A program made the position numbers and the translations under genes. 64,000 nt of DNA, taken from assembly GCA_015501585.1 (NCBI GenBank), contig JADNRY010000083.1, positions 1 to 64,000 on the forward strand. The letters are read 5' to 3'. This DNA comes from Rhodocollybia butyracea (lineage: Eukaryota; Basidiomycota; Agaricomycetes; Agaricales; Omphalotaceae). Of this stretch, positions 1 to 10,870 are shown in pieces. Numbering within the stretch: the stretch's first letter is position 1; each line of letters opens with the position of its first letter. The notes under the pieces are model-generated. The model made no database searches, was not told where the DNA came from, and worked only from the letters and a program-made list of their open reading frames with translations.

Positions 1-5
1 GTTGA

Positions 6-194
6 AAACACACCGTGTTTGCAGAAAGATCTGCTGGTCAGAAATGTCGACGGAAATGTCACGTGCTTTCCATACAGGGCATATCGGAAATCACCTGATA
101 TTTCTCACAACCTTACATGGCTTATCGGAAATCACGTGAATATATCAGTGTACGAATCCGACCAGCAGATTTTTTTTGTAAACACGGTGTGTTT
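6..194. mobile_element. MITE-like element with 35-bp terminal inverted repeats
   Basis: The first 34 bases of this stretch (6-39) are the reverse complement of 160-194 with only a few mismatches; the outer 15 bases (6-20 and 180-194) match perfectly except for the run into the T tract. The 189-bp unit has no coding capacity. Inside, a short direct repeat beginning TATCGGAAATCAC occurs twice. A small, non-coding unit bounded by long inverted repeats is what a MITE looks like. No convincing target-site duplication is visible; the left flank has only five bases in this window. Confidence 0.6.
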
Positions 195-1267
195 AAATGC
201 GCGGATTGAGTGCGGAATCGGAGGCTTGAAGCGTGGAACCCCGAAATATTTTTGGATTTTAAGATTCAAACATTCACTTCAAGAGTCTTGAGATGCGTGC
301 GACAACTGGAACCGTACTGGGAACTCAAGCGCGCTGAAACTTTACTTTACTAAGCAACCTCAAGCACCCGATATCACTGATACGCTTACCCTATGTATCC
401 GGGAGGAGACAAGTTGCGTTGCTGTATAGTTTTTAATGCTCATCTCTCTCTTGCAACACTTGATACAGATTCACATTTTGAACTCGAAGTCTCAGTACCA
501 GTCCTCGTTCAGTGGCGTATATCACCGGGCGAATACATTACTTTTGAGAAACGTCCTATCGGTAATTTGTGTCGGAGAAATCATGTGCTGCGATATCATC
601 TTTGTATCGCAATAAAACCAATCTTAGAAATATGTCCCCCACTTATCACCCCCTCCCATCCCCTCTCTTGATCGATAAAAAACCACTGATTCAACATCGG
701 TTCCAATCATTGCCCGACTGAACTCTTGGGATTTTCACTATTCAAACGATGGCCACTTCGACGCGTCCCCCCAATGCCTTGTTTACGTTTTCACCGATTG
801 TCTCGCAGATTGTCTCGCAGTTGCACTTCTGTGATACTTTAGGTATAATAGTACCGTGACGGCGATGGCTGGGACCGCGCAGGTAATAACTTCCTTCCGT
901 GTTCTCATCAGTGCAGTCTGTACTAGTCTGTATTGCAGAAGCTGGAGATCGTTGCATTCCAGAGTTTGGCAACCAATTTCGACGAAATTTCACTGACTCG
1001 TTTTTGTCTCGCTATTGAAAACATGATTCATTACTTTCATTTAATCTGAGCCTTCATGATCAAAGCTTCAAGTACAAAATTAGACACATCTCACACGACC
1101 GCGACGGACTTGTGACTGGTCCGATGTCGATATGCTCAATGCCGATCTTCCCCTTGATAAGTTCGTGCACACGGGTACAATTATAAGAGCTCTGCTATCG
1201 ATGAAGCAGGCTCAAGCTTGATTCCTCTGAATATTTCTACAACGCTTCGCAGTCTAATACTTTGACG
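195..1267. other. Intergenic, no gene recognised
   Basis: Short open frames exist on both strands here but none shows a recognisable domain, a plausible splice pattern or compositional bias. The last 100 bases before 1268 probably contain the promoter of the next gene (TTATAAG near 1180). Confidence 0.5.
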
Positions 1268-2597
1268 ATGTCGAAATTCATGAAATTGAAAACACCTTCG
1301 CTGCCAAGCGCACCGAAGATGCCAACCCTTCCATCTCTCCCTACTATTTCAACTCCCAGTATTCCGACTATTCCGACTCTTCCATCTCTTCCAAGTCTCC
1401 CTACCTTTCCCTCGTCAGACTCGATCACTAGTGTTGCTAGTGAAACTCGCGCCAGACTCATGCGCAGCATGTCATCGTTCAGCAATGAGTCGGAGGACTC
1501 GGAGGAAAAGGAAGAGTAAGTTTCTCCCTCTACGATAACCCATTGGTTCTTCATCTAATTTTTCACATAGGGAAAGCGCCGAACCTCCTGTCCTAGAGCC
1601 CGTCTACATCGTCCTACGACCCCTCAATCTCACCCAAGCACCTCAAGCACTATTAAAAGGCGTCGGCCATATCGTTAAAGACTTTGAATTCGAGAACTAT
1701 CTCGTCCTCCAGCACTGGGGTGTCCTCATCGGGGACCGATACTACCACTTGCATATAGACGATGCGACGCAGAAGATCTCCGTATCGATGGTGCCTTTCA
1801 TCCACCTGAAAGGACATGAACACCATACAATTAAGTTTCCGATTTGGAGGACAAGTATGGGGCACGACGAGAGGGTTGGCATTGGTATGATGCTTTCTTT
1901 CTATGCCTGTTGCCCACGACCAATGATATACTTATTGCGTATTCGTAGCTGTCGGTATCATCAAAGCAATGGGAAACTACAGCACGGAAACAGAGGTCGA
2001 GATCACAGACGAAGAAGGCAAGCCTGTCACCTCGCCAGAGGATCGCGAGCGTTACAAAATGGATGGACGATATCGCAAAACCCCGCTCAACTCACTTAGC
2101 CTCTTCAAAGGCAAATACAGCGCGGTGACGAACAATTGTATTCACTTCACGAGACACTACGTTTTTGATCAGATTTTGACACGAAAAAAGGAGCTGAAGA
2201 ATTTCAGCACGAATGTTCAGTGGCTTGTGACGAAATGGCGGGATATGGGGTGTAAGAGGGGCCCGATTGAGCTGACGAAGTTCTTGGCGGGACTTTTGTG
2301 TATTAATCCGTTCTCAATGACACCGCAGAAGGGGGCGAGGGTGGTAGGTGACTCTGCTGCTGCGAGTGATCGTTGAGACTAACGAGCTCTTGGGTGTTTA
2401 CATGTTTACAGCTCATCAAATTGCTCAGTCTATTTCTCAACATTGACTATAACCCCACCCTTGACAAGAAGCTTCTTAGCGATTCCGCTACTGCGGACGA
2501 AGCTCTTGAGGAAGTGTCAGATGCAACTATTGAAGAAGTGCCGGAAGAGTCGAAGGATGACCATGTGGTGGAAGCGAGCGTGGTTCCCGTCCAATAG
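1268..2597 (+). CDS. Papain-fold (PPPDE/LRAT-like) protein with proline-rich N terminus
   Basis: Four exons close in frame: 1268-1515, 1571-1884, 1949-2343 and 2412-2597, giving 380 residues. Residues 1-60 are a low-complexity Pro/Ser/Thr tract with repeated TLPSLP-like units, followed by an acidic Ser/Glu stretch. The core has a QHWGVLIGDRYYHL segment and, about 120 residues later, NNCIHFTRHY. A histidine in a beta-strand followed by an N-C pair heading a helix is the arrangement seen in circularly permuted papain-fold enzymes (PPPDE and LRAT/H-REV families), so a thiol hydrolase or acyltransferase is possible. This is inferred from motif layout only. The C terminus is acidic and low-complexity after a hydrophobic segment near LLSLFLNIDY. 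The ATG at 1268 is the first in frame. Confidence 0.7.
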
Positions 2598-2870
2598 CTA
2601 GCTGTCTTTTTTGCGAAGAGAATACTCGTTCCAGATTATAATCAGATATGATAATTCCCGACATTTAGTGAGGACTTCGTGTACGCCTCATGTTTAAGCC
2701 ATTCATGTTGTATCACCGCCAATTTATGCTCTGTAATAGTGGTATCTATTCGGTGTGTTTACCTGTCTCGTTTATACACTAGATATTCATCCTCGAATGC
2801 TGAAGCCATCGGAAAGCCCAGGAATCGTTCGTTCGAACTCCGGGCCGGTCGACGTATCTTTTTCACCATC

Positions 2871-3453
2871 ATGCACCAGGACAACCATCCGACGAGCAGT
2901 GTCGCTGACATGCAAGCCGTTGAATCTACAAGAAGCCAACGCTGCGCTATTAAATCACAAAGCCGTATGTTCACAATGCCTTTGCTTTTCTGTACTACTT
3001 ATATTAATCGCCAAACGTGCGCGTGTCTAGCTGTAGAAGGTAAGGTGAATTATAACAAACGGTCAGATCCTATCTTAGAACAAGATATCAATATTAATTT
3101 TGCCTCCTACAGCTCCGACCAACAAACTCACCTTGACTCCCTTCGCGCTCAATATTCCACACAACACTGATCTACCGAACCAAGTGATATTCGATGATTT
3201 CATTAGTGCATTGGATTCAGATAAGGCCGATAAGGTGGAGGTCGGAAGAATAAGGCAAGACGTGGTTGGGAAACACTTGATTTACAGAAAGTCTGAGTTA
3301 GGATTAGAGCCGGGCAGGTTTGCATTGAGTTGCGGCTGGATGTTCGACGAGTCTGGGAGGTCCAGAACGAGAAGCGTTCATCTACTCGGATGCAACGGCA
3401 AAACCGCCGATCTTGATGTTGACATGATGGATGTAAAATCAACCTGCCCTTAA
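2871..3453 (+). CDS. Small hypothetical protein, 5' end uncertain
   Basis: A long open frame (3113-3453) encodes a polar segment containing NQVIFDDFISALDSDKADK and ending in DMMDVKSTCP. It joins in phase to an upstream exon 2871-2964 through an intron with a GTATGT donor and a CTACAG acceptor, giving about 144 residues. The upstream exon could instead be read in another frame with a shifted donor, so the N terminus is a guess. I do not recognise the family, and no signal peptide or transmembrane segment is evident. Confidence 0.35.
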
Positions 3454-3542
3454 GCTAATTGAACGAGTTTCATGAAATGTGATGCTGTGACAGAACCATC
3501 TTTCACCGCAACCACCATCATTGTCAAACTTGGTTAACCAGA

Positions 3543-5906
3543 ATGTCGATGTTCGCTGGTGCTCACAGTTTCCATATCAGTGGAGCACAGTTTAATGTAC
3601 AAGGAAACCAATACAATGATTCGCAAGGTAAGCAGCTGTGAACCAGGCTCTTATAACAGCTACCTTATGAATTTATGAAATAAAATTTATAGCCCCCATT
3701 GATGTTGAACAGAAGCTTTTCAACAAGCTGAATCCCGTTAAGGGTGCCTACATTTCTTCTCAAAAACTTTGTTTGGAAGGAACCAGGACAGAAATCATCA
3801 ACAATATTACTAACTGGGTTTTTAGTCCTGATGATGATGCTTCTCAGATATTTGTTCTTTATGGACCGGCTGGCACAGGGAAGTCAGCAATCAGCCACAC
3901 AGTTGGGAAAAAGCTCAAAAGCTTGAACTGCCTGGGTGCCTTCTTTAGCTTTGATCGGACATTTGCAGCTGAGCGGACTCCAAGTCAGGCCATCCATAGT
4001 ATTGCCTATAACTTAGTGCTACATTCGGCAGTCTTTGGGAAATGTTTGCTTGATGTGATGTCTGACAATGATCCATATCTTCTCAGCAGCTTCACAATGA
4101 AAGAGGAGTGGGAAAAGCTCATTCTGAATCCTGCCAAAATGATCAATGAGTCAGGACCAGTAGTGATAATAATTGATGCCCTGGATGAGTGTGCTCAGCA
4201 AGGCGGTGCCCCAAGAGAGGAGTTCATTTCTCTACTGTTCAGTAGAGTACATGACCTGCCACAACAGCTCCGCATCCTTGTTACATCCAGGCCAGAGCAT
4301 GATGTTACAAGTGTCCTGAATTCAGACGGTGTTCAAGGCCAGGATATCACACAATTGGAAGGGACCCAAAAGGATATTTATGCATATGTGTGCAAACGCA
4401 TGAGTAGTCCAAGAGTCCAGACTCATAGACTCAATGACTCTCAATGTCAACTCCTTGCTGAGAGAGCTGAAGGGCTTTTCCAATGGGCGTACACAGTCTG
4501 TCAAACCCTTGTGGCAAGACCACAAGGAGGCACAACAGGACAAAAGCAATTTGACCACTTCATGTCACTTGCCCCAAGGTTTCCCAAGGGTTTGGAGCCC
4601 CTTGATATCCTATATAAATCTATCCTGCAGGAAAATTTTGACTGCAAAGATGAGGAAGTTATGCAGACCTATAGGGTGGTTGTATCGCAAATCCTTGCAG
4701 CAAGGCAACCACTTTCACAATCTTCATTGCAGAAGCTTCACTCAGCGTATTCTCAATACAAAGGTGAAGGGGACAGTCAGGAAAGTGTGGATCTAGTAAT
4801 TCCTTATCTTGGGTCCCTTCTTACTGGTGTGGATAACATGAATACCCCTGTCCACCCAATTCACACCTCTGTGCATGACTTTCTATTGGATGAAAGTAGA
4901 AGTGGGGAGTATGCAATAAATCTATCTGTTGGACATAACACTATGGGAATAGGCGCCATTCAACTCATGATTGAGAAGCTGCATTTTAATATGTGCAACT
5001 TGCCAAGCTCTTATCTACGTAACTCAGAAGTGAATGATCTGGGACAGAGGATTTTGCAAGGGCTCTCAGAGGACCTTTCCTATGCTTGTTGTTTCTGGGA
5101 TAGCCATCTTGTTGAGACAGAACCTAGCCAAAGTGTGTTAAACCTAGTCAAGATGTTTCTCTATAACTTCTCATTGTACTGGATGGAGGTACTCAGTATC
5201 CTGGGGAAAGTGTATGCAATTCAAAGGATATTGAGAAATGTAAGAGAATGGATACAGATGCCAATGGTTTGTAGATTCAGCTTTGGCTCTACACTGGAAT
5301 GACTGATAGTTTGACAATAGGTATCTCAATGGTCTGGAAATTTGCAATCATTGATTAAGGAGATGAAGCATTTTGTTGACATCTTTGGGAGAGTGATGGT
5401 GGAAGCCACACCACATATGTATCTTTCAGCATTGCCATTCATTCCAAGATCTTCAATCCTTCAAAGGATATAGAGATTACATTTCACCAAGACAGCAGTA
5501 GTGTGTAGTGGTCAGAGGATGCACTGGCCATCATGCAAGGCAATACTAGAAGGCCACACAGATGGTGTCAGATCAATTGCCTTTTCCCCTGACGGAAAGA
5601 AGATTGTGTCTGGGTCCCAAGACAAATCTGTGAGGATATGGAATGCAGAGACTGGCAAGGTTGAAGGACACCCTCTTCAAGGCCACACAAATTCTGTCAC
5701 CTCAGTTGCCTTTTCCCCTGATGGAAGAAAATTGTGTCAGGGTCATTAGACAAATCTGTGAGGATATGGAATGCAGAGACTGGCAAGGCTGAAAGAAACC
5801 CCCTTCAAGGCCACACAAGTGGTGTCACTTCAGTTGCCTTTTCCCCTGATGGAAGGAAAATTGTGTCAGGGTCAAATGACAATTCTGTGAGGTTATGGAG
5901 TGCTAC
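3543..5906 (+). pseudogene. NACHT-WD40 NOD-like receptor, decayed and truncated
   Basis: Exon 1 (3543-3627) and exon 2 (3693-5302) give a 564-residue frame. The N terminus has FHISGAQFNVQGNQ, the signature at the start of many mushroom NLRs. NACHT NTPase motifs follow: Walker A GPAGTGKS (residues 86-93) and Walker B VVIIIDALDEC (about 185-195). After the stop at 5302 the homology continues: a linker with ATPHMYLSALPF, an in-frame TAG near 5469, and then WD40 repeats from about 5540. The second WD40 repeat has lost one base near 5731, which switches frame. The third repeat runs straight into a retrotransposon LTR at 5907. An intact receptor would sense a ligand through the WD40 propeller and signal through NACHT oligomerisation. 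Here at least one frameshift near 5260, one nonsense codon, one indel and the truncation make it a pseudogene. The upstream 564-residue frame could still be made. Confidence 0.85.
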
Positions 5907-6156
5907 AACGCGCCCTATGGGCAAAGTCCTTAAGAACACCGGTCAACACGACAAATAGGATACTATTGTGTGTACGACGGTGTAAAAGACTAACTAGACT
6001 CTTAAGTAATTGTACGATACTTATAGTAACGGAATTATTATATAATTAATAATAAATAGAATGATAAGATAGACCGTTTGGTCTATCGGCGGCGTCTAGG
6101 ATGACCGTATCGCCGGATACGGTCAGTGGTGATTATGGAGAGGCGGAGGCGTTACA
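5907..6156 (-). repeat. 3' LTR of the gag-only element
   Basis: Direct copy of 8972-9221, 250 bp. On the minus strand it starts TGTAACGCC next to the polypurine tract. It differs from the other LTR at two positions in the segment around 6090-6115. Confidence 0.85.
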
Positions 6157-6168
6157 CCCTCCCCCACC
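6157..6168 (-). promoter_or_regulatory. Polypurine tract of the gag-only element
   Basis: On the minus strand this reads GGTGGGGGAGGG and abuts the TGTAACG start of the 3' LTR. That is the position and composition expected for the plus-strand primer of an LTR retrotransposon, and it fixes the element's orientation as minus. Confidence 0.75.
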
Positions 6169-6496
6169 AGATTAACATCAGGGATGTGAATCGAAAATGG
6201 TAATGACATCATCACCATCCAAACCATTTTTAATTTGGTTTAACATAGAATGATCCCGTATCAAGTACGGGATTAATTGATGCGGCGCATCAGATTTTCG
6301 GACTTGTCCGAATCAAACGATAGTGGGGCGTACCACTAGAGCATGATTTGATTCAGAAATGTCCGAATGTTCAACGCGCAGACTAGGAAGTTTCCGAGTA
6401 TTGCTTAATGAGGATTCTCAGTGAGAATCCGGGTTGAGGATAAGTAGTGATGCCCAGGTAAGGCATATTACCTGGGCGTCGGAATAAACCAATAAA

Positions 6497-8799
6497 TCAT
6501 TTGGAAGGTTTATCCTTTCCGATACTCAAGGAGGTGTCCTCCTCGATTGGCTCAAGAACATTTTTAATGTTCTCGGTGTCCGACTCATCGGGGTGTTCTG
6601 ATGATTCAAGTTCATCGTCTCTATTCCTAGAAGAGACATAATATTTAGTGAGGGCCGTGTGGTCCTCAATGCGTGTGACGGCTCTGACCATCACTTCTAA
6701 TTTGGCATACTCCGGAACGATCCCCTCGTTCGTGAGTTGCCTGATAATATTGAAGGTTAATCCCTCAATGAACCGTTTCCGCATTGTTGCATCATCCGGT
6801 GTTTGGAGCATCCGTGATGCCCATCGTGTAAGTGAGGAATAATAATCCCTCACACCCGTATCGGGTGAATACTCAATAAGGTCAAACTGCCGTGCAGCTT
6901 GATGAATGGTCGTTGCTTGGATGCAACGATCAAAGACACCAATGATGGCGCCTTCAAATGTCCACTTAAGGACAGTGCGGTGTATACCAGTGACTTTGTC
7001 GTTATACCAGTCAAGGGCTTTGCCCTTTAGAAACATGCCAAGCACGGCAGTCCGTGTAGCATCGTAATCGTCACCGCACATGCGGTTGACTACCATCCAT
7101 TGGAGAAGTGACATTAGCCACCGCTCGAAGACATCAACATCCGGAGATCCATCATAGACCTCCGGAGATGGAACTTTAAGAGCTTTACGGCTCTCAATGG
7201 GAGGGATAGGATTCCCTACCTTATCTCGAATTTGTTTACGGTACACTTTGTGTACCTTGTGTTTCCATCGGGAACGACATTCGTCATCACCTGTTGTTTC
7301 TCGCATCTTAGATGCAAGTGAACGCAGTATTTTACGGCGCTCATTAGGAGTAATTTTACCCTTACGGGTAGCAAATTTGTCTAGCCAAGAGGCATCAGAC
7401 GAAGAGTCAGATGATTCATCCGACCATGGCCTGCGTTTGCGGCCTTTGGATTTAGCACTCTTGTGCTTCCTCCCCCCTTCACAGGATTTTTTGCTAGGCG
7501 CTTTTGCTCCGGCATTATTGCTTGGTCCTGGAAAGGACTCAGCGGGTGGAATGTAAAATCGATCCCAGATTTCTCTGGGAGTAGTCAATTTATCAACGGG
7601 TATTCCGTCAACATTATATCCCACCATTTGGTCAGGAAGTCCAGATGGCGCGAATCCGAAATCTCGGAGACTGGTGTTATGTTGGCGTTGAATCGCTATG
7701 CGACTCATCCAATCTTTAGCTACTCCCAACGGAAGCGGCTGTGGTTGCAACTCGGCCAATACCGTTGGTACTGGCATTGAACTTGGCTCTGGCGCATTGC
7801 TGGGCGGCAATTTGGGCAGTCTTACAGTAGTGTGTACTACCGGAGGGGCAACACTTTGTGTCACCGGGGCGATGGATATGGTAGTAGGAACTACCGGAAG
7901 GGTACCGTGTTGCGGTCCCATACTGGAATGATTTCCAGTAGTGTTTGGTACAACTACTGGAGGTGTAATAATATTGGGTACCATTGGCGCCCTTGCAGTA
8001 GGGAAGTACATTGTACTTTCCTGTGGTGGTATCGCTACTACCTGATTGAAGTTACGAGGTAACTTCGGTTCACTTTTAATGTTCACCGCGCTTTGTGGTG
8101 AGCAAGATTTGGTCACCGGTAATGGCCTGGAACCTCGCAGTGTCAGAGACGCTGCCTCCGCATTGGGACTCTGTCTCATGCGGGATGTGTAGATGGGTGT
8201 CGGTATAGTTACTGACACTGGTGCGTATTCCTGTCGGAATACAGGAACATGACGGGGTGACTTGGTCATCCCTTGTGAATACTGTTCATCCAACAGTGAT
8301 TGTTGGACTGACGGTGCCTTGGGCACAGTCTCACGCCATTGGCATACCGAGTTGTTTGTCTCGGTATGAATATATGGTGTTGCGTTGTGCAATACCGGTG
8401 GTGTGACGGCAGGCCGTCTCGGTGTGGGTGCAGCAATAGTGATTCTATTGCTGTTTCTCGATGAAGAAGATCTTTCTTCATTAGATCGGATGCTGGATGC
8501 ATCCCATTTCTCAGTTATATTGAGAATACGATTGAGTACTTGCGTACTCTTGCTACGTCTCGTAGCGCAGAAGAAATCTCACTTAAACCCTCTCGGGTTG
8601 GCCGTTTCTTACGAATAGTCATAGACTGTTCATTAGGTGGACTCTTGTCCTGCCTGTAGTGCTGTCTTTCAGACGCATGTACAGAATGAGTCGCTGATGC
8701 GACTGAATAGATTGAGTGTGGTGACACGTCACCACGACTGGAAGGTGCGCGATCGCGCACACTCTGATGTGACTTCTCTGATTGATTTTGAGAGGTCAT
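6497..8799 (-). pseudogene. Retrotransposon Gag-like protein, one frameshift
   Basis: A 631-residue frame runs 8392-6497. Homologous-looking sequence continues upstream in that frame, then switches by one base near 8550 into a frame starting with the ATG at 8799, for about 767 residues in all. The N-terminal half is disordered (Ser, Pro, Thr, Arg rich). A basic KKSCEGGRKHKSAKSKGRKR-like tract follows. The C-terminal third has the retrotransposon Gag core: PEVYDGSPDVDVFERWLMSL, GKALDWYNDKV and a later FIEGL. No CCHC zinc knuckle is visible before the stop. The protein would package element RNA in a cytoplasmic particle. The single frameshift may make this copy inactive, or it may be programmed. 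Confidence 0.75.
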
Positions 8800-8971
8800 G
8801 GGGACAGCAAATGATATAGCGAGAAGGAAAAATGGAGCGGGTTTGTATAGCTTGTGAAGCGAGTTGGAATAATGATTGTTATACTTGGTAGTATAACTGT
8901 TTTTAGCTTGTTTTAACTAATAGCTTTGTGTTATTCACACAATAGTAATTTTTTGATGTTCAAAAAAGTAT

Positions 8972-9221
8972 AACGCGCCCTATGGGCAAAGTCCTTAAGA
9001 ACACCGGTCAACACGACAAATAGGATACTATTGTGTGTACGACGGTGTAAAAGACTAACTAGACTCTTAAGTAATTGTACGATACTTATAGTAACGGAAT
9101 TATTATATAATTAATAATAAATAGAATGATAAGATAGACCGTTTGGTCTATCGGCAGCGTCTAGGATGACTGTATCGCCGGATACGGTCAGTGGTGATTA
9201 TGGAGAGGCGGAGGCGTTACA
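8972..9221 (-). repeat. 5' LTR of the gag-only element
   Basis: Direct copy of 5907-6156. In element orientation this is the promoter-bearing LTR, beginning TGTAACG at 9221. The primer binding site just inside (about 8940-8971 on the minus strand) does not match a tRNA 3' end that I can recognise. Confidence 0.85.
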
Positions 9222-9880
9222 AGTGAACTAATTCAAGTCTTGCCAGAAGGAAACCATCTGCCCACATGTCTATAGGTCTAATAATGGGGTGCGCCCTGTT
9301 AGACTTCAAGGATCCGGAAGGCAAACCTATACCCGGGGCCGCTAGACTCACGGAAATCGTTGTCAGAGAAGGCGCGCAGCTGATCTGGCAACTGCGCAAT
9401 GAACATGTGATCCAAAACGAGAATAATCCCAACTGCCTACAGACCAGCAGTGAGATCACCAACAGACTCACTACTAAACTGAACAACCGACTTCAGCTGG
9501 ACCAAACTCTCACAAACAAAATATAAATTTGGTAAGAAGGCGATACCAAAAACGGTCGTACTCGAAACCTGGAGCGGCACTCTGTCGGATAAAAATCTAC
9601 CCAAAGACTGGATCAGAACACCCGGGGTTTTAGTGGGTATGGGTATAAACCTGTTCCCAAGAGGGAGAAACAGATAACACATGATATGTACCCCCTGAGT
9701 CCCACATAATCTACAAATTGTAGATATGCATAAAGACATTTCCCCGGGGAAGCTAAAAGTAATAGTGGATTCCGACTCCACTGCATTAAGCTAGGCTCGC
9801 CTAGGGCTGACCAAGTCAGTGACCTAGGCCGTGTACTTCCATAAAATAAATTTTAAAAATTTAAAAAAGAAAGACAAGAT
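9222..9880 (+). mobile_element. LINE (non-LTR retrotransposon) 3' remnant
   Basis: The frame 9266-9526 reads RLTEIVVREGAQLIWQLRNE followed by a basic Leu-rich helix. After a small frameshift near 9525 it continues as FGKKAIP...TWSGTLSDK...LPKDW...GVLVGMG up to a stop near 9679. This is the C-terminal tail that follows the RNase H domain in jockey-like LINE ORF2 proteins of agaricomycetes. An A/T-rich tail follows (about 9840-9875), as expected at a LINE 3' end. Everything upstream is missing, so this is a dead 5'-truncated copy or a recombination remnant. Confidence 0.6.
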
Positions 9881-9896
9881 ACTCAGAACTCACACC

Positions 9897-10674
9897 TGTA
9901 GGCTCAACATGCACCTTTTGGAATGCGACGTATTCTGCGACAACAACGTTCGCCAATAACACCCAAACCACATCGTCACAGATACTCTCTTACAATTCCC
10001 CCTCTCGCCTTCGAACTGCACGTTGGACGCATGCGCCAGCAGCTGGGTCAATAGTGGCTCGATCCTTTCGCCTGACGCCAACTTTGCCATAGCAAGCCAT
10101 GCCATGGCTGAAACATTTATCGATTTGTTCTTTGGGAACTTGACCTTCTATGGTCATACCGGGACGTTCTTCGACGCCGGAGAAACAACGTCCATCCAGT
10201 TCACCCCACTCTTCTCCGTGAGCAGCACGCTGGACCAGTGGTCATTCGATCTGACCGCTCCCTCTGGTAATTTAAGCCAAGGCTCACAGATCTCTTCACC
10301 AACACCATCTCCATCGCCTCCAACCTGACATATCCTTCATCGTCACCCCCACCACTCTTGCGGAAATGCAAATTTTACCTTCGTATAACCAATACCATTA
10401 CATTGTTTGGAAACTCTGGTTGATCTATGGGCTGGCTATATTAGCTGTCAGCATTGGGGCGGTTTATGGGATATGGTGCATGAGAGTAGATAATCATCCA
10501 GACGATATAAACTTTTCAGCGATGGTGGCTGCGACAAGGCATACCAATGTGGATTCGGCACTGATAAAGGACGACGATGCTATGAGATTGCAGTATTGTG
10601 CGGAAGATACAGCTGTGGATGCTTTTGGGGAGAAGAGCACGACACGGCGGAAAGTGTTCAGAATGCCAAACTAA
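9897..10674 (+). pseudogene. Agaricomycete membrane protein, C-terminal relic
   Basis: Pieces in three frames line up as one protein: a Thr/Asn-rich luminal stretch (CTFWNATYSATTTFANN), a segment from 10023 containing LDACASSWVNSG, then 10366-10674 with YHYIVWKLWLIYGLAILAVS (one membrane helix) followed by FSAMVAATRHTNVDS. The helix plus the FSxxVAATR tail is the end of a multi-copy fungal membrane protein family of unknown function. At least two frameshifts separate the parts and no start codon can be assigned, so I call it a pseudogene. Confidence 0.5.
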
Positions 10675-10870
10675 ACGCAAGGTCGATGTGCGGCGGCTCT
10701 TCATCTTTCTAATCTTTCTAATATTTATTGGTCAAACGTTACGTTTATTTTCAGTCCAGCACGTCCGAGAGGGTCTGGCCTGTAAGAAATCTATAGTAAC
10801 AAGTCTAGTATTAGTAGATAGATCTAGCAATTCAATCGCACTCAAGCATGCCCGATACTCAAAACCTCAT

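Larger units (their letters stand above)
5907..9221 (-). mobile_element. Gag-only (non-autonomous) LTR retrotransposon
   Basis: Two 250-bp direct repeats (5907-6156 and 8972-9221), differing at only two positions that I can see, bracket 2.8 kb. On the minus strand the element begins TGTAACGCC at 9221 and ends with a purine tract directly against the second LTR. The interior encodes only a Gag-like protein. No protease, reverse transcriptase, RNase H or integrase is present. It must therefore rely on another element for copying, as terminal-repeat retrotransposons with a GAG domain do. The near-identity of the LTRs suggests a recent insertion. The flanks do not match each other: left is the NLR WD40, right is a LINE tail, and no target duplication is seen. 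Confidence 0.85.

Noticed and set aside
1237..1554. Antisense frame opposite exon 1 of the first gene
   Set aside because: It mirrors the proline/serine repeats of the sense exon and lacks splice or domain support.
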